Positions 8,607 to 17,154 of a DNA stretch of 64,000 nt are shown here, piece by piece. The notes beneath the pieces are model-generated. The model saw nothing but the letters and a program-made list of their open reading frames with translations, was not told where the DNA came from and searched no databases. Origin of the DNA: Porphyrobacter sp. (GTDB taxonomy: Bacteria; Pseudomonadota; Alphaproteobacteria; Sphingomonadales; Sphingomonadaceae); the NCBI GenBank assembly GCA_016125555.1, contig WGLN01000011.1, positions 310,001 to 374,000 on the forward strand, written 5' to 3'. Each line of letters opens with the position of its first letter. Within the stretch, counting starts at the first letter, position 1. A program made the translations under genes and the position numbers.

Positions 8607-8628
8607 CATGGACTGGCAGAAGTTTTAA

Positions 8629-8913
8629 ATGACCGTCACTTTCGATGACCTAGCTGCAATGGTGTTTATGGCTAGCATAGGGGCGACAATTTCCTTTGCG
8701 ATTCTCTCGTTCTCGAAGCGAGGTAAGCGCGACATGCGGTATGCGCTCCTCGTGCAATCAGCCGTAATCTTAGGTCTCGGCTTTCTGTTTTTGTTGGGAG
8801 CCGGATTGGCTTCGCCTCCGGGTTATCCGCACCTGCTAATCCCCGTCGTGTTTCTTATTGTTCTGGCCCTCGCTCACTGGTTGTGGCGACTAGCGAACCC
8901 ATCGAGCCACTAG
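8629..8913 (+). CDS. Small membrane protein, unknown function
   Basis: 94 residues with three predicted membrane segments: about residues 8-27 (AAMVFMASIGATISFAILSF), 38-60 (YALLVQSAVILGLGFLFLLGAG) and 69-88. The short loop between the first two is basic (SKRGKRDMR), suggesting it faces the cytoplasm. I do not recognise the family. It sits in a stretch of visibly lower GC between two copies of a dispersed repeat, and its codon use is less GC-biased than the neighbours, so it may be a late arrival. No clear ribosome-binding site precedes the ATG. Confidence 0.55.
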   Translation: MTVTFDDLAAMVFMASIGATISFAILSFSKRGKRDMRYALLVQSAVILGLGFLFLLGAGLASPPGYPHLLIPVVFLIVLALAHWLWRLANPSSH

Positions 8914-8967
8914 ACATCCGCTCCCCACCCATGACCGGCGATGAGCGGGACCGGCCCTTGATCCCAG

Positions 8968-9040
8968 AAGCTGCCTTGCGGTTTTGCCCCCTGCTGGAAA
9001 ATTCCTGCCTCTCAGCGAGCGACCCCTTTGCGGACATGTG
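8968..9040. repeat. Dispersed intergenic repeat, copy 2
   Basis: Second copy of the element at 8541-8606, with its conserved 18-mer at 9020-9037. It ends about 22 bases before the start of the next gene. A further degenerate piece (GGAATCCACCCATAAGCAG) lies near 9548-9566. Boundaries are approximate. Confidence 0.55.
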
Positions 9041-9061
9041 AGTGGATGCTAGGCTAATCTG

Positions 9062-9541
9062 ATGAGACACTGTGCATTTTTCCTTCTGGTCGGCGCGATA
9101 CTTACGGCCCCTAGCGCCGCGCATGCGCTTTGCTCTTACCAGGGCGAACTCTACGCGCAGACTACTCTGGAGCAGGAGTATCGTGATGCGCATTGGGTCG
9201 TCCGAGCGCGGGTAATCTCCGCCACTGGTTGGGAAAGTGACGAGGAGAGCGGGACAGTCTACCGATTGGAGATTGTCCGATCGTTCAAAGGCGGTTTGTC
9301 AGGACAGTTTTCGTTCTCGACCGAACGTAACAGCGGCGGCTTCTATCTGGATCGCGGAACCAAACCGGACATTGGCGGCGAGTATTTGTTGTTCCTGAAC
9401 GAAAACCCGAGAAGGGCATCTATGCCCGCACCGGTCAAGGACGCGCTAGTTATCAACTACAGCTGCGGGCAATCTCGTCATTGGAGTGAAGTTTCGCAGT
9501 TGGATAGAGCAACAATCGCTGAACTATCGGGCAGGTCTTGA
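9062..9541 (+). CDS. Secreted protein, possibly NTR/TIMP-like fold
   Basis: 159 residues: signal peptide (FFLLVGAILTAPSAAHA, cleavage near 22), then a domain starting with Cys24 and ending near a second cysteine in YSCGQSR. The pattern of an N-terminal cysteine, VVRARVISATG, YRLEIVRSFKG and GGEYLLFL recalls netrin/TIMP-like domains of secreted proteins, but this is a weak resemblance and no function is claimed. It lies in the AT-richer island with the preceding membrane protein and is convergent with the dehydrogenase gene. Codon use differs from the flanks. Confidence 0.65.
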   Translation: MRHCAFFLLVGAILTAPSAAHALCSYQGELYAQTTLEQEYRDAHWVVRARVISATGWESDEESGTVYRLEIVRSFKGGLSGQFSFSTERNSGGFYLDRGTKPDIGGEYLLFLNENPRRASMPAPVKDALVINYSCGQSRHWSEVSQLDRATIAELSGRS

Positions 9542-9632
9542 GCGTCTGGAATCCACCCATAAGCAGTCATTCACGCATGATATCTCGCTCGCCTAAAGCG
9601 GCCATTCAGTTTGGGTTCTGAACGCCGCCTAC

Positions 9633-9665
9633 CCCGTCGCCCCGTGCTTGATACTCGGCGACGGG
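9633..9665. terminator. Hairpin between convergent genes
   Basis: Perfect 9-bp arms CCCGTCGCC (9633-9641) and GGCGACGGG (9657-9665) with a 15-base loop, between the stops of the secreted protein gene and the dehydrogenase gene. There is no T-run, so termination is inferred from placement. Confidence 0.5.
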
Positions 9666-9683
9666 TTGAGCGGTTTGAACCTC

Positions 9684-10796
9684 TCACCCCCAGGGCGTGA
9701 CCAGATATTTCTCGCCGGTCTTCATCTGGCGGTAGTCGCAGATCGCGTCTTTCTCGAGCATCCCCTCCAGCGTCACCTTGGCCTTGTAATGGCTGGCAAA
9801 GGTGGTGGTGAGGTTCGCTTGCACGCGGCTGCGCATCCGTGCGGCGGTTTCCATACCCGCCCGCTGGAGGAAGGGCGTCAGCAGCCAGCCCGCGATGCTC
9901 CACTGGAGGCCGTAGGAGGGCGTCAGCACCGTCGGCGACAGGTCGAGCCGCCCGTAGATATACATCTTCTTGAGCTGGTTCGAACCGTAGCGCGAGAACT
10001 CGCTCATCTGGCTGACCGCGACCTGCTCCATCGCCTTCAGCACCCCGTCCGAGGCCTGACCGCCGCCGATCGGATCGAAGCCGAGGAAGGCGCCGGTCTC
10101 GGCAATCGCGGCGCGCAGGTCGGCCATGTAGGTCGGCGCAGAGGAGTTCACGACATATTGCGCGCCCTGCGACTTCAGCAGCTCGACGTGCTCGTCCTTG
10201 CGCACGATGTTGACCAGCTTCATCCCGTCCTCGATGCAGATGCGGTTCAGCATCTGGCCGAGGTTCGAGGCGGCGGCGAGGTGGACGATGGCCGAGTGCC
10301 CCTCCATCTTCGCGGTCTCGACAAAGCCCAGCGCGGTCATCGGATTGACGAAGGAGGAGGCGCCTTCCTCGGCGGAATGGTCGCCGAGCGGCAGGCACAT
10401 CATCGCGTCGGCGAGCGCATACTGGCTGAAGGCGGTGCCCGGCACGCAGGCGACCCGCTGGCCCATCAGCGCCTTGGCCATGTCGGAATCACCGGTGGCG
10501 ACCACGGTGCCTGCGCCCTCGTTGCCCGCCGGAAGCCGCTGGCCGTGACGCGCCTTCTGGCCCGACAGGAACGGCTCGGGCATGGTGGCGACGACCTTGC
10601 CGGGGCTGTATTCGGCATTCTCGAAATCCGCGGCGCTGGTGAGGATCGCGAGGTCGGAAGGATTGATCGGCGCGGCCTCCATCTTGACCAGCACCTGATT
10701 GCCCTTCGGTTCGGGGAAGGTGCTTGTCCCCACCTCCAGCGTCAGCTTGCCGTCGGGGTCAAGCGTGGTGAAGAGCTGCTTTCCGGTGGTGGTCAT
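9684..10796 (-). CDS. MDR-superfamily (zinc-type alcohol dehydrogenase-like) oxidoreductase
   Basis: 370 residues of the medium-chain dehydrogenase/reductase superfamily. A GroES-like N-terminal half carries the [12 protein letters not shown] block; the Rossmann half has [15 protein letters not shown] as its nucleotide-binding turn. The usual catalytic-zinc cysteine/histidine set is not obvious, so it is closer to quinone/enoyl reductase-like, NADPH-dependent members. The substrate is unknown. The start overlaps the truA stop in ATGA, making it the third gene of a fmt-truA-dehydrogenase unit, an association with no obvious metabolic reason. Confidence 0.85.
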   Translation of the reverse strand: MTTTGKQLFTTLDPDGKLTLEVGTSTFPEPKGNQVLVKMEAAPINPSDLAILTSAADFENAEYSPGKVVATMPEPFLSGQKARHGQRLPAGNEGAGTVVATGDSDMAKALMGQRVACVPGTAFSQYALADAMMCLPLGDHSAEEGASSFVNPMTALGFVETAKMEGHSAIVHLAAASNLGQMLNRICIEDGMKLVNIVRKDEHVELLKSQGAQYVVNSSAPTYMADLRAAIAETGAFLGFDPIGGGQASDGVLKAMEQVAVSQMSEFSRYGSNQLKKMYIYGRLDLSPTVLTPSYGLQWSIAGWLLTPFLQRAGMETAARMRSRVQANLTTTFASHYKAKVTLEGMLEKDAICDYRQMKTGEKYLVTPWG

Positions 10797-11554
10797 GATC
10801 GTTCCTCTCGTGAATCCGGGTAGGTCGCCTCGACGAAGTAGAGGCCGTGGGGCGGGGCGTTCAACCCCAGAGCGTTGCGATTCCGTGCGGCGAGGGCCTC
10901 GGCGATGCGGCTTTCGGGCCATGTGCCCGCGCCGACCAGCTTGAGGCACCCCACCATGGAGCGCACCTGATGGTGCAGAAAGCTGCGCGCGGCGGCGTGG
11001 ATGTGGATTTCCTCGCCGACACGTTCCACGCGCAGCTCGTCCAACGTCTTCACCGGATCGGCGGCCTGGCAATGGACCGAGCGGAAGGTGGTGAAGTCGT
11101 GCCGACCCACCAGGGCTTGCGCGGCGCGGTGCATCGCCTCGGCATCGAGCGGCTGGGGGACGTGCCACGCGCGATCGCGCAGCAGGGTGAGCGGCGCGCG
11201 GCGATTGGCGATGCGGTAGAGATAGCGCCGCCCGGTGCAGGAAAAGCGCGCGTGCCAATCCTCGTGCACCACCGCGCAATGCGTTACGGCAATCGGATCG
11301 GGGCGCAGGTGCGCGTTCAGCGCCTCCATCAGGCGGAACGGATCGAAGGGCTTTTCGATATCGACATGGCTGCGCATCGCCAGCGCATGCACCCCCGCAT
11401 CGGTGCGCCCTGCCGAGTGCAGGGTCACGCTCTCTCCGGTGATCCGGTGCAGCGCGTCCTCGATGCTCTGCTGCACGCTCGGCCCGTGGCTCTGGCGTTG
11501 CAGCCCGAAGAACGGCGTGCCGTCGAATTCGAGGGTGAGGGCGAAACGGGTCAA
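10793..11554 (-). CDS. truA: tRNA pseudouridine(38-40) synthase
   Basis: Makes pseudouridine at positions 38-40 of tRNA anticodon arms. 253 residues with the catalytic Asp52 in [10 protein letters not shown], the N-terminal [14 protein letters not shown] block, and the C-terminal [11 protein letters not shown] and [10 protein letters not shown] motifs. No ATG is available; a TTG at 11554 overlaps the fmt stop as TTGA and gives the normal N-terminus, so expression is probably coupled to fmt translation. If fmt translation ends early at its internal stop, coupling could fail (see fmt). It overlaps the dehydrogenase gene by four bases. Confidence 0.95.
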   Translation of the reverse strand: MTRFALTLEFDGTPFFGLQRQSHGPSVQQSIEDALHRITGESVTLHSAGRTDAGVHALAMRSHVDIEKPFDPFRLMEALNAHLRPDPIAVTHCAVVHEDWHARFSCTGRRYLYRIANRRAPLTLLRDRAWHVPQPLDAEAMHRAAQALVGRHDFTTFRSVHCQAADPVKTLDELRVERVGEEIHIHAAARSFLHHQVRSMVGCLKLVGAGTWPESRIAEALAARNRNALGLNAPPHGLYFVEATYPDSREERS

Positions 11555-12456
11555 GCGAGCACCGTCCCTGCCGCCACCGCCCGCCCGCGCAGGAACTCCG
11601 CGCGGTCCAGCACGGGCTTGCCCGCGCGCTGGAGCCTCAAGGGACGGATCGCGCCTTGCCCGCAGGCGATGGTGAAGGCGTCGTCCAGCACCGTTCCGGG
11701 CGCCCCCGCGCCCTCGACCACCTCGGCGAGCAGCAGCTTGACGCGTTCTCCCTCCAGCTCGAACCACGCGCCGGGGAAGGGGGCGAGACCGCGCACCAGC
11801 CGCTCGATCACCTCGGCGGGCTGCGCCCAGTCGATCCTGCCTTCCGCCTTGTCGATCTTGGGGGCATAGACTGCCGCCGCATCGTCCTGCGGCTCGGGCG
11901 GGAAGGCGGCGAGGTCCGCCAAGGCCTCCACCATCGCCGCCGCGCCCACCGCACCGAGCTCCGCGAACAGCTCTCCGGTGGTCTTGCGTCCCACCGGTAC
12001 GGTGACCTTGTGGAGCATCGGACCCGTGTCGAGCCCCGCCTCCATCTGCATGATCGTGACCCCCGTCTCGGCATCGCCCGCCATCACCGCGCGGTGGATC
12101 GGCGCCGCCCCGCGCCAGCGCGGCAGGAGCGAGGCGTGGATGTTGAGGCACCCGTGCCTCGGCGCGTCGAGCACCGCTTGCGGCAGGATCAGGCCTTAGG
12201 CGGCGACCACCGCGACATCGGCTTCCAAGGCGGCAAATTCGGCCTGCTCGGCCTCGCCCCGCAGCGATTTGGGCGACCGGACCGGCACGCCGAGCCGCTC
12301 GGCCTCGACCTGCACCGGGGAGGGCATCAGCTTCTTCCCCCGACCCGCCGGGCGCGGGGGCTGGGTGTAGACGCAGGCGATCTCGTGCCCTGCCTCCGCC
12401 AGCGCCTGCAGCGCAGGCACCGCGAAATCGGGCGTTCCCATGAAGATGATGCGCAT
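11551..12456 (-). pseudogene. fmt: Methionyl-tRNA formyltransferase with an in-frame stop at codon 87
   Basis: Fmt formylates initiator Met-tRNA using 10-formyl-THF. From ATG 12456 the frame encodes [16 protein letters not shown] and reads through 86 residues to VAVVAA, then TAA at 12196-12198, then continues in the same frame as [20 protein letters not shown] and [12 protein letters not shown] to the end at 11551. Without the stop the product would be 301 residues, near the usual 310. The stop replaces the tyrosine of the conserved AYGLILP segment, one base away from TAT or TAC. The catalytic Asn/His/Asp set lies after the stop. No frameshift is present. It could be a sequencing error, a real lesion, or decoded by readthrough. 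Confidence 0.9.
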
Positions 12457-12509
12457 AATCGGTGCCCGCGACCTTTGTGAAGCGAGCCGCAGCCCCTATC
12501 TCCCCCACC

Positions 12510-13106
12510 ATGGCATCGCAAGAGATCGAGGCGCTCAGTTCCGCGCTCGCCCGCCTGCCCGGGCTGGGGCCGCGTTCGGCGCGGCGCGCGGTGCTGTGGC
12601 TGGTGAAGAACCGCGAGAGCGCGCTGCCCGCGCTGCTCGAGGCGCTCGCTGCAGTGTCGGAGACGCTGGTCGAGTGCTCCATCTGCGGCAATGTCGACAC
12701 CGCCGACCCCTGCGGCATCTGCGCCGATCCGCGCCGCGACGCTCGCGCGCTGTGCGTGGTCGAGGAGGTCGCCGATGTGTGGGCGCTGGACCGCGCGCGG
12801 CTGTTCCCGGGGCGCTATCACGTGCTCGGCGGGCGGCTGTCGGCGCTTGATGGCGTGGGGCCGGAAGACCTCAACATCGCCGCGCTGCTCGCCCGGGTCG
12901 AGGGCGGGGAAGTCGACGAGGTGGTGCTCGCGATGAACGCGACGCTCGAAGGCCAGACCACCGCGCACTATCTCGCCGAGCGGCTCGAGGCGCATCCGGT
13001 GCGGGTGACGCAGCTGGCGCACGGCCTGCCGGTCGGCGGCGAGCTCGACTATCTGGACGAGGGCACGCTGGCCCAAGCCTTGCGCGCGCGGCGGCCGGTC
13101 GGCTGA
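12510..13106 (+). CDS. recR: Recombination mediator RecR
   Basis: With RecF/RecO, loads RecA onto SSB-coated gaps. 198 residues: N-terminal helix-hairpin-helix ([16 protein letters not shown]), C4 zinc finger with Cys56, 59, 68 and 71 (CSICG...CGIC), then the Toprim domain ([12 protein letters not shown]) and a C-terminal Walker-B-like region with THYLAERL-like and [16 protein letters not shown] 12510 gives the standard length; the start lies 53 bases from the divergent fmt start. The usual partner dnaX and ybaB genes are not adjacent. Function is well supported by full motif conservation. Confidence 0.96.
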   Translation: MASQEIEALSSALARLPGLGPRSARRAVLWLVKNRESALPALLEALAAVSETLVECSICGNVDTADPCGICADPRRDARALCVVEEVADVWALDRARLFPGRYHVLGGRLSALDGVGPEDLNIAALLARVEGGEVDEVVLAMNATLEGQTTAHYLAERLEAHPVRVTQLAHGLPVGGELDYLDEGTLAQALRARRPVG

Positions 13107-13172
13107 TCCGATCACCGTGATCGGCGCATCGCGCTTGCACGCAGCGCCGCGCGCGCCTATTTTCCCACTATC

Positions 13173-13745
13173 ATGGCCATCCGCGAAATCCTCGAAGTGC
13201 CGGACCCCCGGCTCAAGACCGTCTCGTCTCCCGTCGAACCGCACGAGTTCGACGCGAACCTGCGCACCCTCGTCGCCGACATGTTCGAGACGATGTACGA
13301 TGCCCCCGGCATCGGCCTCGCCGCGATCCAGGTCGGCGTGCCCAAGCGGGTGCTGGTGATCGACCTTCAGCCCGAGGACCCGGATGGCGAGCCGGTCGAA
13401 TGCTCGCATGACGGGCACAAGCACACGCACCCGGCCACCAAGAAGGAACCGCGGGTGTTCATCAACCCGGTGATCCTCGATCCGGCGAGCGAGCTTTCGA
13501 CCTACCAGGAAGGCTGCCTCTCGGTGCCCGAGATTTACGCCGACGTTGACCGGCCCGCGACCTGCACGGTGCGTTATCAGGATTTGGACGGCAACACCCA
13601 CGAGGAGCACCTCGAAGGCCTGCTGGCGACCTGCCTGCAGCACGAGATGGACCACCTCGAAGGCATCCTGTTCATCGACCACCTCTCGCGCCTGAAGCGC
13701 AGCATGGCGCTGAAGAAGCTCAAGAAGCTGCGCCAGGCGGCGTAA
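13173..13745 (+). CDS. def: Peptide deformylase with a Cys/His-rich insert
   Basis: Removes the N-formyl group from new proteins; it is the partner reaction of Fmt. 190 residues with all three metal/active-site motifs: [10 protein letters not shown] (46-55), EGCLSVP (113-119, metal ligand Cys115) and HEMDHLEG (157-164). Between the strand ending VIDLQ and RVFINP lies an insertion of about 25 residues (roughly 67-92) that includes [11 protein letters not shown]. coli Def has only a short loop here. The insert could bind metal or simply be a lineage loop. The gene stands 66 bases after recR and close to fmt, though on the opposite strand. Confidence 0.96.
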   Translation: MAIREILEVPDPRLKTVSSPVEPHEFDANLRTLVADMFETMYDAPGIGLAAIQVGVPKRVLVIDLQPEDPDGEPVECSHDGHKHTHPATKKEPRVFINPVILDPASELSTYQEGCLSVPEIYADVDRPATCTVRYQDLDGNTHEEHLEGLLATCLQHEMDHLEGILFIDHLSRLKRSMALKKLKKLRQAA

Positions 13746-13752
13746 TCGATTG

Positions 13753-13880
13753 CGAAGGCGCCTCCGCGCCTTCGTCCTCGGTGCTGTTCCTTCGCTTCGC
13801 TACGGGCCCCTGCGGGCGCGCGGTTGCGCTTGCGGCGCTTCGCGCCGTTACGGCTCTTGCTCGTCTCCCGATTTGGAACA
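13753..13880. repeat. Palindrome-rich intergenic element (copy A)
   Basis: Non-coding run of short inverted repeats with 3-4 base loops, for example GAAGGCGC/GCGCCTTC and GGCGC-TTC-GCGCC, lying after def. Similar stretches occur at 29408-29531, 30355-30645 and 63085-63180. Boundaries are approximate. Confidence 0.5.
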
Positions 13881-13908
13881 TCGCGGCGGTCGTCCGGTTA
13901 CACCGCGC

Positions 13909-14292
13909 ATGATCGGTGACGACACCATGCTCGCCATCGCGGTGGCGGTGGCCAAGCTCTTCGAACTGGTCGGCATCGCCGCGATCATCGGCGGGGCGCT
14001 CTACGCGATGCTGCGCTTCGCGCTCGCGGCGCTGAGCGGCCGCGGCGGCGAGAAGGCGGGCGAGGACCGCGTCGCGGCTTTCCGCCGGATGCTCGGCCGC
14101 GCGATCCTCACCGGATTGGAACTGCTCGTCGCCGCCGACATCATCCGCACCGTCGCGGTCGACCCGACGCTCGAGAGCGTGCTGGTGCTCGGCGTGATCG
14201 TCATCATCCGCACCTTCCTCAGCTTCAGCCTCGAGGTCGAGATCGACGGGCGCTGGCCGTGGCAGAAGAGGGCTAAGGCGCAGGGGCAGTAG
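13909..14292 (+). CDS. DUF1622 membrane protein
   Basis: 127 residues with three membrane segments: roughly 7-40 (LAIAVAVAKLFELVGIAAIIGGALYAML), 66-82 (AILTGLELLVAADIIRTV) and 88-107 (LESVLVLGVIVIIRTFLSF). The ELLVAADII...VLGVIVIIRT pattern is characteristic of the DUF1622 family, whose role is unknown. ATG 13909 is given; a second in-frame ATG at 13927 is possible. The upstream 160 bases are a palindrome-rich element, so the promoter is not clear. It is a single gene before rmuC. Confidence 0.8.
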   Translation: MIGDDTMLAIAVAVAKLFELVGIAAIIGGALYAMLRFALAALSGRGGEKAGEDRVAAFRRMLGRAILTGLELLVAADIIRTVAVDPTLESVLVLGVIVIIRTFLSFSLEVEIDGRWPWQKRAKAQGQ

Positions 14293-14357
14293 GGGCGCGG
14301 GGGATATCCACCGCGAGAGGGCTGGCGTTCACTTTACGTTCCATGTAGGAACGGGGC

Positions 14358-15833
14358 ATGGACGCAGCGATTCTCCCGGTCATTACCCTTGTTCTCGGCG
14401 CCCTGCTGGGCGGCGCGGCCTGCTGGTTCCTCGCCTCGCGGCCGCTCGCGGACCTGCGCGCCCGGCTTGCCGAGGCCGAGCGGGCAGCGGGCGAGCAGGA
14501 GGGCGAGTTCAAGCGCGCCATCGCCGAACTGGGCGATGCGCGCATCGAAGTCGCCGGCCTGAAGGAGCGCGCCGGGCAGGCGGACGGGTTGCTGGCGCGG
14601 CTTGACGCTGTGCAGGCGGAGCGGGCGACTCTGGCCGAGGAACTCGCCTCGCTCAAGAGCGCCGCGGCCGAGCGCGAGAAGGCCTTCGCCGAACAGAAGG
14701 CGGCGCTGCTGTCAGCGCAGGAGGCGCTGCGCAAGGAGTTCGAGAACGCCGGGAGCAAGGTGCTCGAAGCGGCGCAGAAGGCGTTCCTGGAGCGGGCCGA
14801 GGCGCGCTTCCGCCAGTCCGAGGAGGCGGGCGAGGCCAAGATCAAGGCGCTGCTTTCCCCGGTGGGCGAAAAGCTGGCGAGCTACGAGAAGCAGGTCGCC
14901 GAACTGGAAGCCAAGCGCACCGATGCCTTCGGCCAGCTGTCGGGCCTCATCCAGTCGATGCGCGAAGGGCAGGAACAGGTGCGGCGCGAGGCGCAGCGGC
15001 TCGGCAATTCGCTCACCAACGCCCCCAAGGCGCGCGGGCGGTGGGGCGAGAAGGCCTTGCAGAACCTGCTCGAACAATGCGGCCTCGCGCAGCACACCGA
15101 TTTCGTGATGGAGCACTCCGTGTCGACCGAGGACGGGCGGCTGCGCCCCGACGCGATCGTGCGCATCCCGGGCGGCAAGGTGCTGGTGATCGATTCCAAG
15201 GTCTCCCTGAACGCCTACCAGGAGGCCTTCGAGGCGGACAATGACGAGGCGCGCGACAAGGCGGTCGCCGATCACGTGCGCTCGATGCGCAATCACGTGC
15301 AGACGCTCGGCAACAAGAGCTACCAGAGCCAGTTTGCCGAAGCGCCCGATTACGTGGTGATGTTCGTCCCCGGCGAGCACTTCGTCGCCGCCGCGCTCGA
15401 GCACGATCCCGACCTCTGGAACTTCGCCTTCGACAAGCGCGTGCTGCTGGCCACCCCGACCAACCTCGTCGCCATCGCCCGCACCGTCGCCCAGGTGTGG
15501 CGGCAGGATGGCCTCGCGAAGGAGGCGCAGGAAATCGGCCGGATGGGCGCGGAACTCTATGACCGCATCGCGACCGCCGCCGAGCACCTCAAGCGCGTCG
15601 GCAGCGGGCTCGATTCGGCGGTCAACAACTACAACAAGTTCGTCGGCAGCTTCGAACGCAACGTGTTGTCTTCGGGGCGGCGGCTCGCCGAGAAGGGCAT
15701 CGAGATCGGCAAGCGCGAGATCGACGAGGTGCCGCTCGTCGGCAGCACTCCGCGCTACAATGCCGAAGATGTCGCCGCGCTCGAAGCGCCCGATGACAAG
15801 GCGGCAAGCGAGGATCGCGACGCGGCGGAGTAG
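14358..15833 (+). CDS. rmuC: DNA recombination protein RmuC
   Basis: 491 residues: one N-terminal membrane segment (about 5-28), a long coiled coil (roughly 30-180, heptad-rich in Ala/Glu/Leu), and the RmuC nuclease-like domain with the PD-(D/E)XK-type KVLVIDSKVSLNAYQEAFE and the VMFVPGEHFVAAAL block. RmuC limits inverted-repeat-stimulated recombination in E. coli; the exact activity is undemonstrated. ATG 14358 follows a short gap after DUF1622. It is convergent with the methyltransferase gene. Confidence 0.93.
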   Translation: MDAAILPVITLVLGALLGGAACWFLASRPLADLRARLAEAERAAGEQEGEFKRAIAELGDARIEVAGLKERAGQADGLLARLDAVQAERATLAEELASLKSAAAEREKAFAEQKAALLSAQEALRKEFENAGSKVLEAAQKAFLERAEARFRQSEEAGEAKIKALLSPVGEKLASYEKQVAELEAKRTDAFGQLSGLIQSMREGQEQVRREAQRLGNSLTNAPKARGRWGEKALQNLLEQCGLAQHTDFVMEHSVSTEDGRLRPDAIVRIPGGKVLVIDSKVSLNAYQEAFEADNDEARDKAVADHVRSMRNHVQTLGNKSYQSQFAEAPDYVVMFVPGEHFVAAALEHDPDLWNFAFDKRVLLATPTNLVAIARTVAQVWRQDGLAKEAQEIGRMGAELYDRIATAAEHLKRVGSGLDSAVNNYNKFVGSFERNVLSSGRRLAEKGIEIGKREIDEVPLVGSTPRYNAEDVAALEAPDDKAASEDRDAAE

Positions 15834-16003
15834 GGCGCTTTCCTACGCGAGCCTGAGGCTGCATCATAGCGCCGGCTCTTTCCCATCGTCCGCACCCGCT
15901 TTTGCCGCAAGACGGGCAGAAAGGGCCCTGCTTTCCTGTCCGTCAATCGCCGGGATTGGCGTTCAAGGCACTGAATGTCATGGAGTAATCCGCAGATCGC
16001 CAG

Positions 16004-16029
16004 CTTGACAGGGTGTCAAGTTTGTCAAG
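16004..16029. repeat. Cluster of three TTGACA-type heptamers
   Basis: CTTGACA (16004-16010) faces TGTCAAG (16014-16020) across three bases, and TGTCAAG recurs at 16023-16029, inside the stop of the rRNA methyltransferase gene. The layout resembles a protein-binding site, but it lies between convergent genes, so its role is unclear. Confidence 0.45.
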
Positions 16030-16831
16030 CGGACGGGTCCACCTCCGCCAGCACCTCGTAGGCCAGCACCGCGCCCGCCACCGCGGCGTTCAGCGAATCC
16101 GCGCGGCCCTTCATCGGCATCGTGACCCGCAGGTCGCAGGCCGCCTCGTACTCCGCAGGGAGCCCCTGCGATTCGTTGCCGACGAGGATGAAGCACGGCG
16201 CGCGGTAATCCGCCCCGCGATAGGGCACCGCATCGCGCAAGGACGCCGCGACCAGCTGTCCCTTTCCGCCGCGCAGCCACGGCAGAAAATCCTCCCACCG
16301 CGCCTGTGCGAGGCCGACGGTGAAGATCGCCCCCATGCTCGCGCGCACCGCCTCGGCGCTGAACGGATCGGCGCAGTCGTCGATCAGGATCAGCCCGCCG
16401 GCGCCGACCGCGTCGCAGGTGCGCAGCATCGTGCCGAGATTGCCCGGATCGCGCAGCGCCTGGGCCACCAGCCAGATCGGCGCGGCATCGCGATCGACAC
16501 CGCCAAGCCCGGTGTCCCACTCGTCGAACACCCCGGCGAGGCTCTGCGCGTTCTCCTTGCCGGTGATCTTCGAGAGGATGTCGGGCGTGGTCGCGATCAC
16601 CTCGCCGCCGGCCTCCAGCACCTCGGCTTCGAGCCGTTCGAGCAGGGCGTGGGGCGCGCGGCCCTCGGCCATCACCAGCGTGCGCGGCAGCCGCCCCCCG
16701 GCGCGCGCATCCTCGAGCAGGCGCAGCCCCTCGACGAGAAACTGGCCGGCGCGCCTGCGATGCTTCTTGTCGCGCAGGCTGCGCAGGTACTTGACCGTCG
16801 GGTTGGAAAAGCCGGTGATGTGCTTGCGCAT
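16025..16831 (-). CDS. SpoU/TrmH-family RNA 2'-O-methyltransferase
   Basis: Methylates ribose 2'-OH in rRNA or tRNA. 268 residues: an N-terminal substrate-binding domain (KHRRRAGQFLVEGLRLLEDA) and a C-terminal SPOUT knot with the three motifs ALRDPGNLGTMLRTCDA, FILVGNESQGL and TMPMKGRADSLNAAVAGAV. The target base cannot be decided from sequence; RlmB-like 23S rRNA modification is the nearest guess. ATG 16831 was chosen because upstream sequence has no conserved N-terminus. It follows HPr by 34 bases and may be read from the same transcript. Confidence 0.9.
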   Translation of the reverse strand: MRKHITGFSNPTVKYLRSLRDKKHRRRAGQFLVEGLRLLEDARAGGRLPRTLVMAEGRAPHALLERLEAEVLEAGGEVIATTPDILSKITGKENAQSLAGVFDEWDTGLGGVDRDAAPIWLVAQALRDPGNLGTMLRTCDAVGAGGLILIDDCADPFSAEAVRASMGAIFTVGLAQARWEDFLPWLRGGKGQLVAASLRDAVPYRGADYRAPCFILVGNESQGLPAEYEAACDLRVTMPMKGRADSLNAAVAGAVLAYEVLAEVDPSA

Positions 16832-16865
16832 GGTGGCGGGACGCTGGCGGCTCGCAGGGCCCGCG

Positions 16866-17144
16866 TCAATCTTCCCCGAAGCCGGATTCGACCAGCGCGG
16901 CGAGATCGGCGAGCACGCCGTCCGCGCCCTCACCCTCGACCGCCAGCTCGATCGTGTCGCCCTTCGCCGCGCCGAGCATCATCAGCCCGAGGATCGATCC
17001 CCCCGCGGCGCTGTTCGGGGCCTTGCTCACGGTCACCTTGATCCCGTCCGGCAGGGCTGCGACCGCGCCGACGAACTTGGCGCTGGCCCGCGCGTGCAGT
17101 CCGCGGCGGTTGACGATCACGACCTCTCGGCGAGCCTCCCCCAA
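16866..17144 (-). CDS. ptsH: Phosphocarrier protein HPr
   Basis: 92 residues. His17 in GLHARASA is the phosphoryl acceptor, and Ser50 in GGSILGLMML matches the regulatory serine phosphorylated by HprK, whose gene lies 1.4 kb upstream in the same cluster. It passes phosphate from EI to EIIA. No sugar permease is nearby, so this is a regulatory rather than a transport PTS. It lies ten bases after the EIIA gene. Confidence 0.95.
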   Translation of the reverse strand: MGEARREVVIVNRRGLHARASAKFVGAVAALPDGIKVTVSKAPNSAAGGSILGLMMLGAAKGDTIELAVEGEGADGVLADLAALVESGFGED

Positions 17145-17154
17145 GACGCGCTCC

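Noticed and set aside
7521..8609. Long minus-strand frame opposite the asparaginase gene
   Set aside because: It is antisense to a clearly conserved enzyme and is rich in His/Arg/Gln, the usual look of frames opposite GC-rich coding DNA.
8571..8609. Start of a protein in the MSAMGSIAERQ style within the repeat
   Set aside because: Such peptides arise from the dispersed repeat itself (a similar MSAKGSLAERQ is read from copy 2) and are not independent genes.
11551..12174. A separate 207-residue gene for the C-terminal part of Fmt
   Set aside because: The frame is continuous with the N-terminal part except for one stop, and the fragment alone would lack the Rossmann start of the enzyme; it was treated as one interrupted gene.
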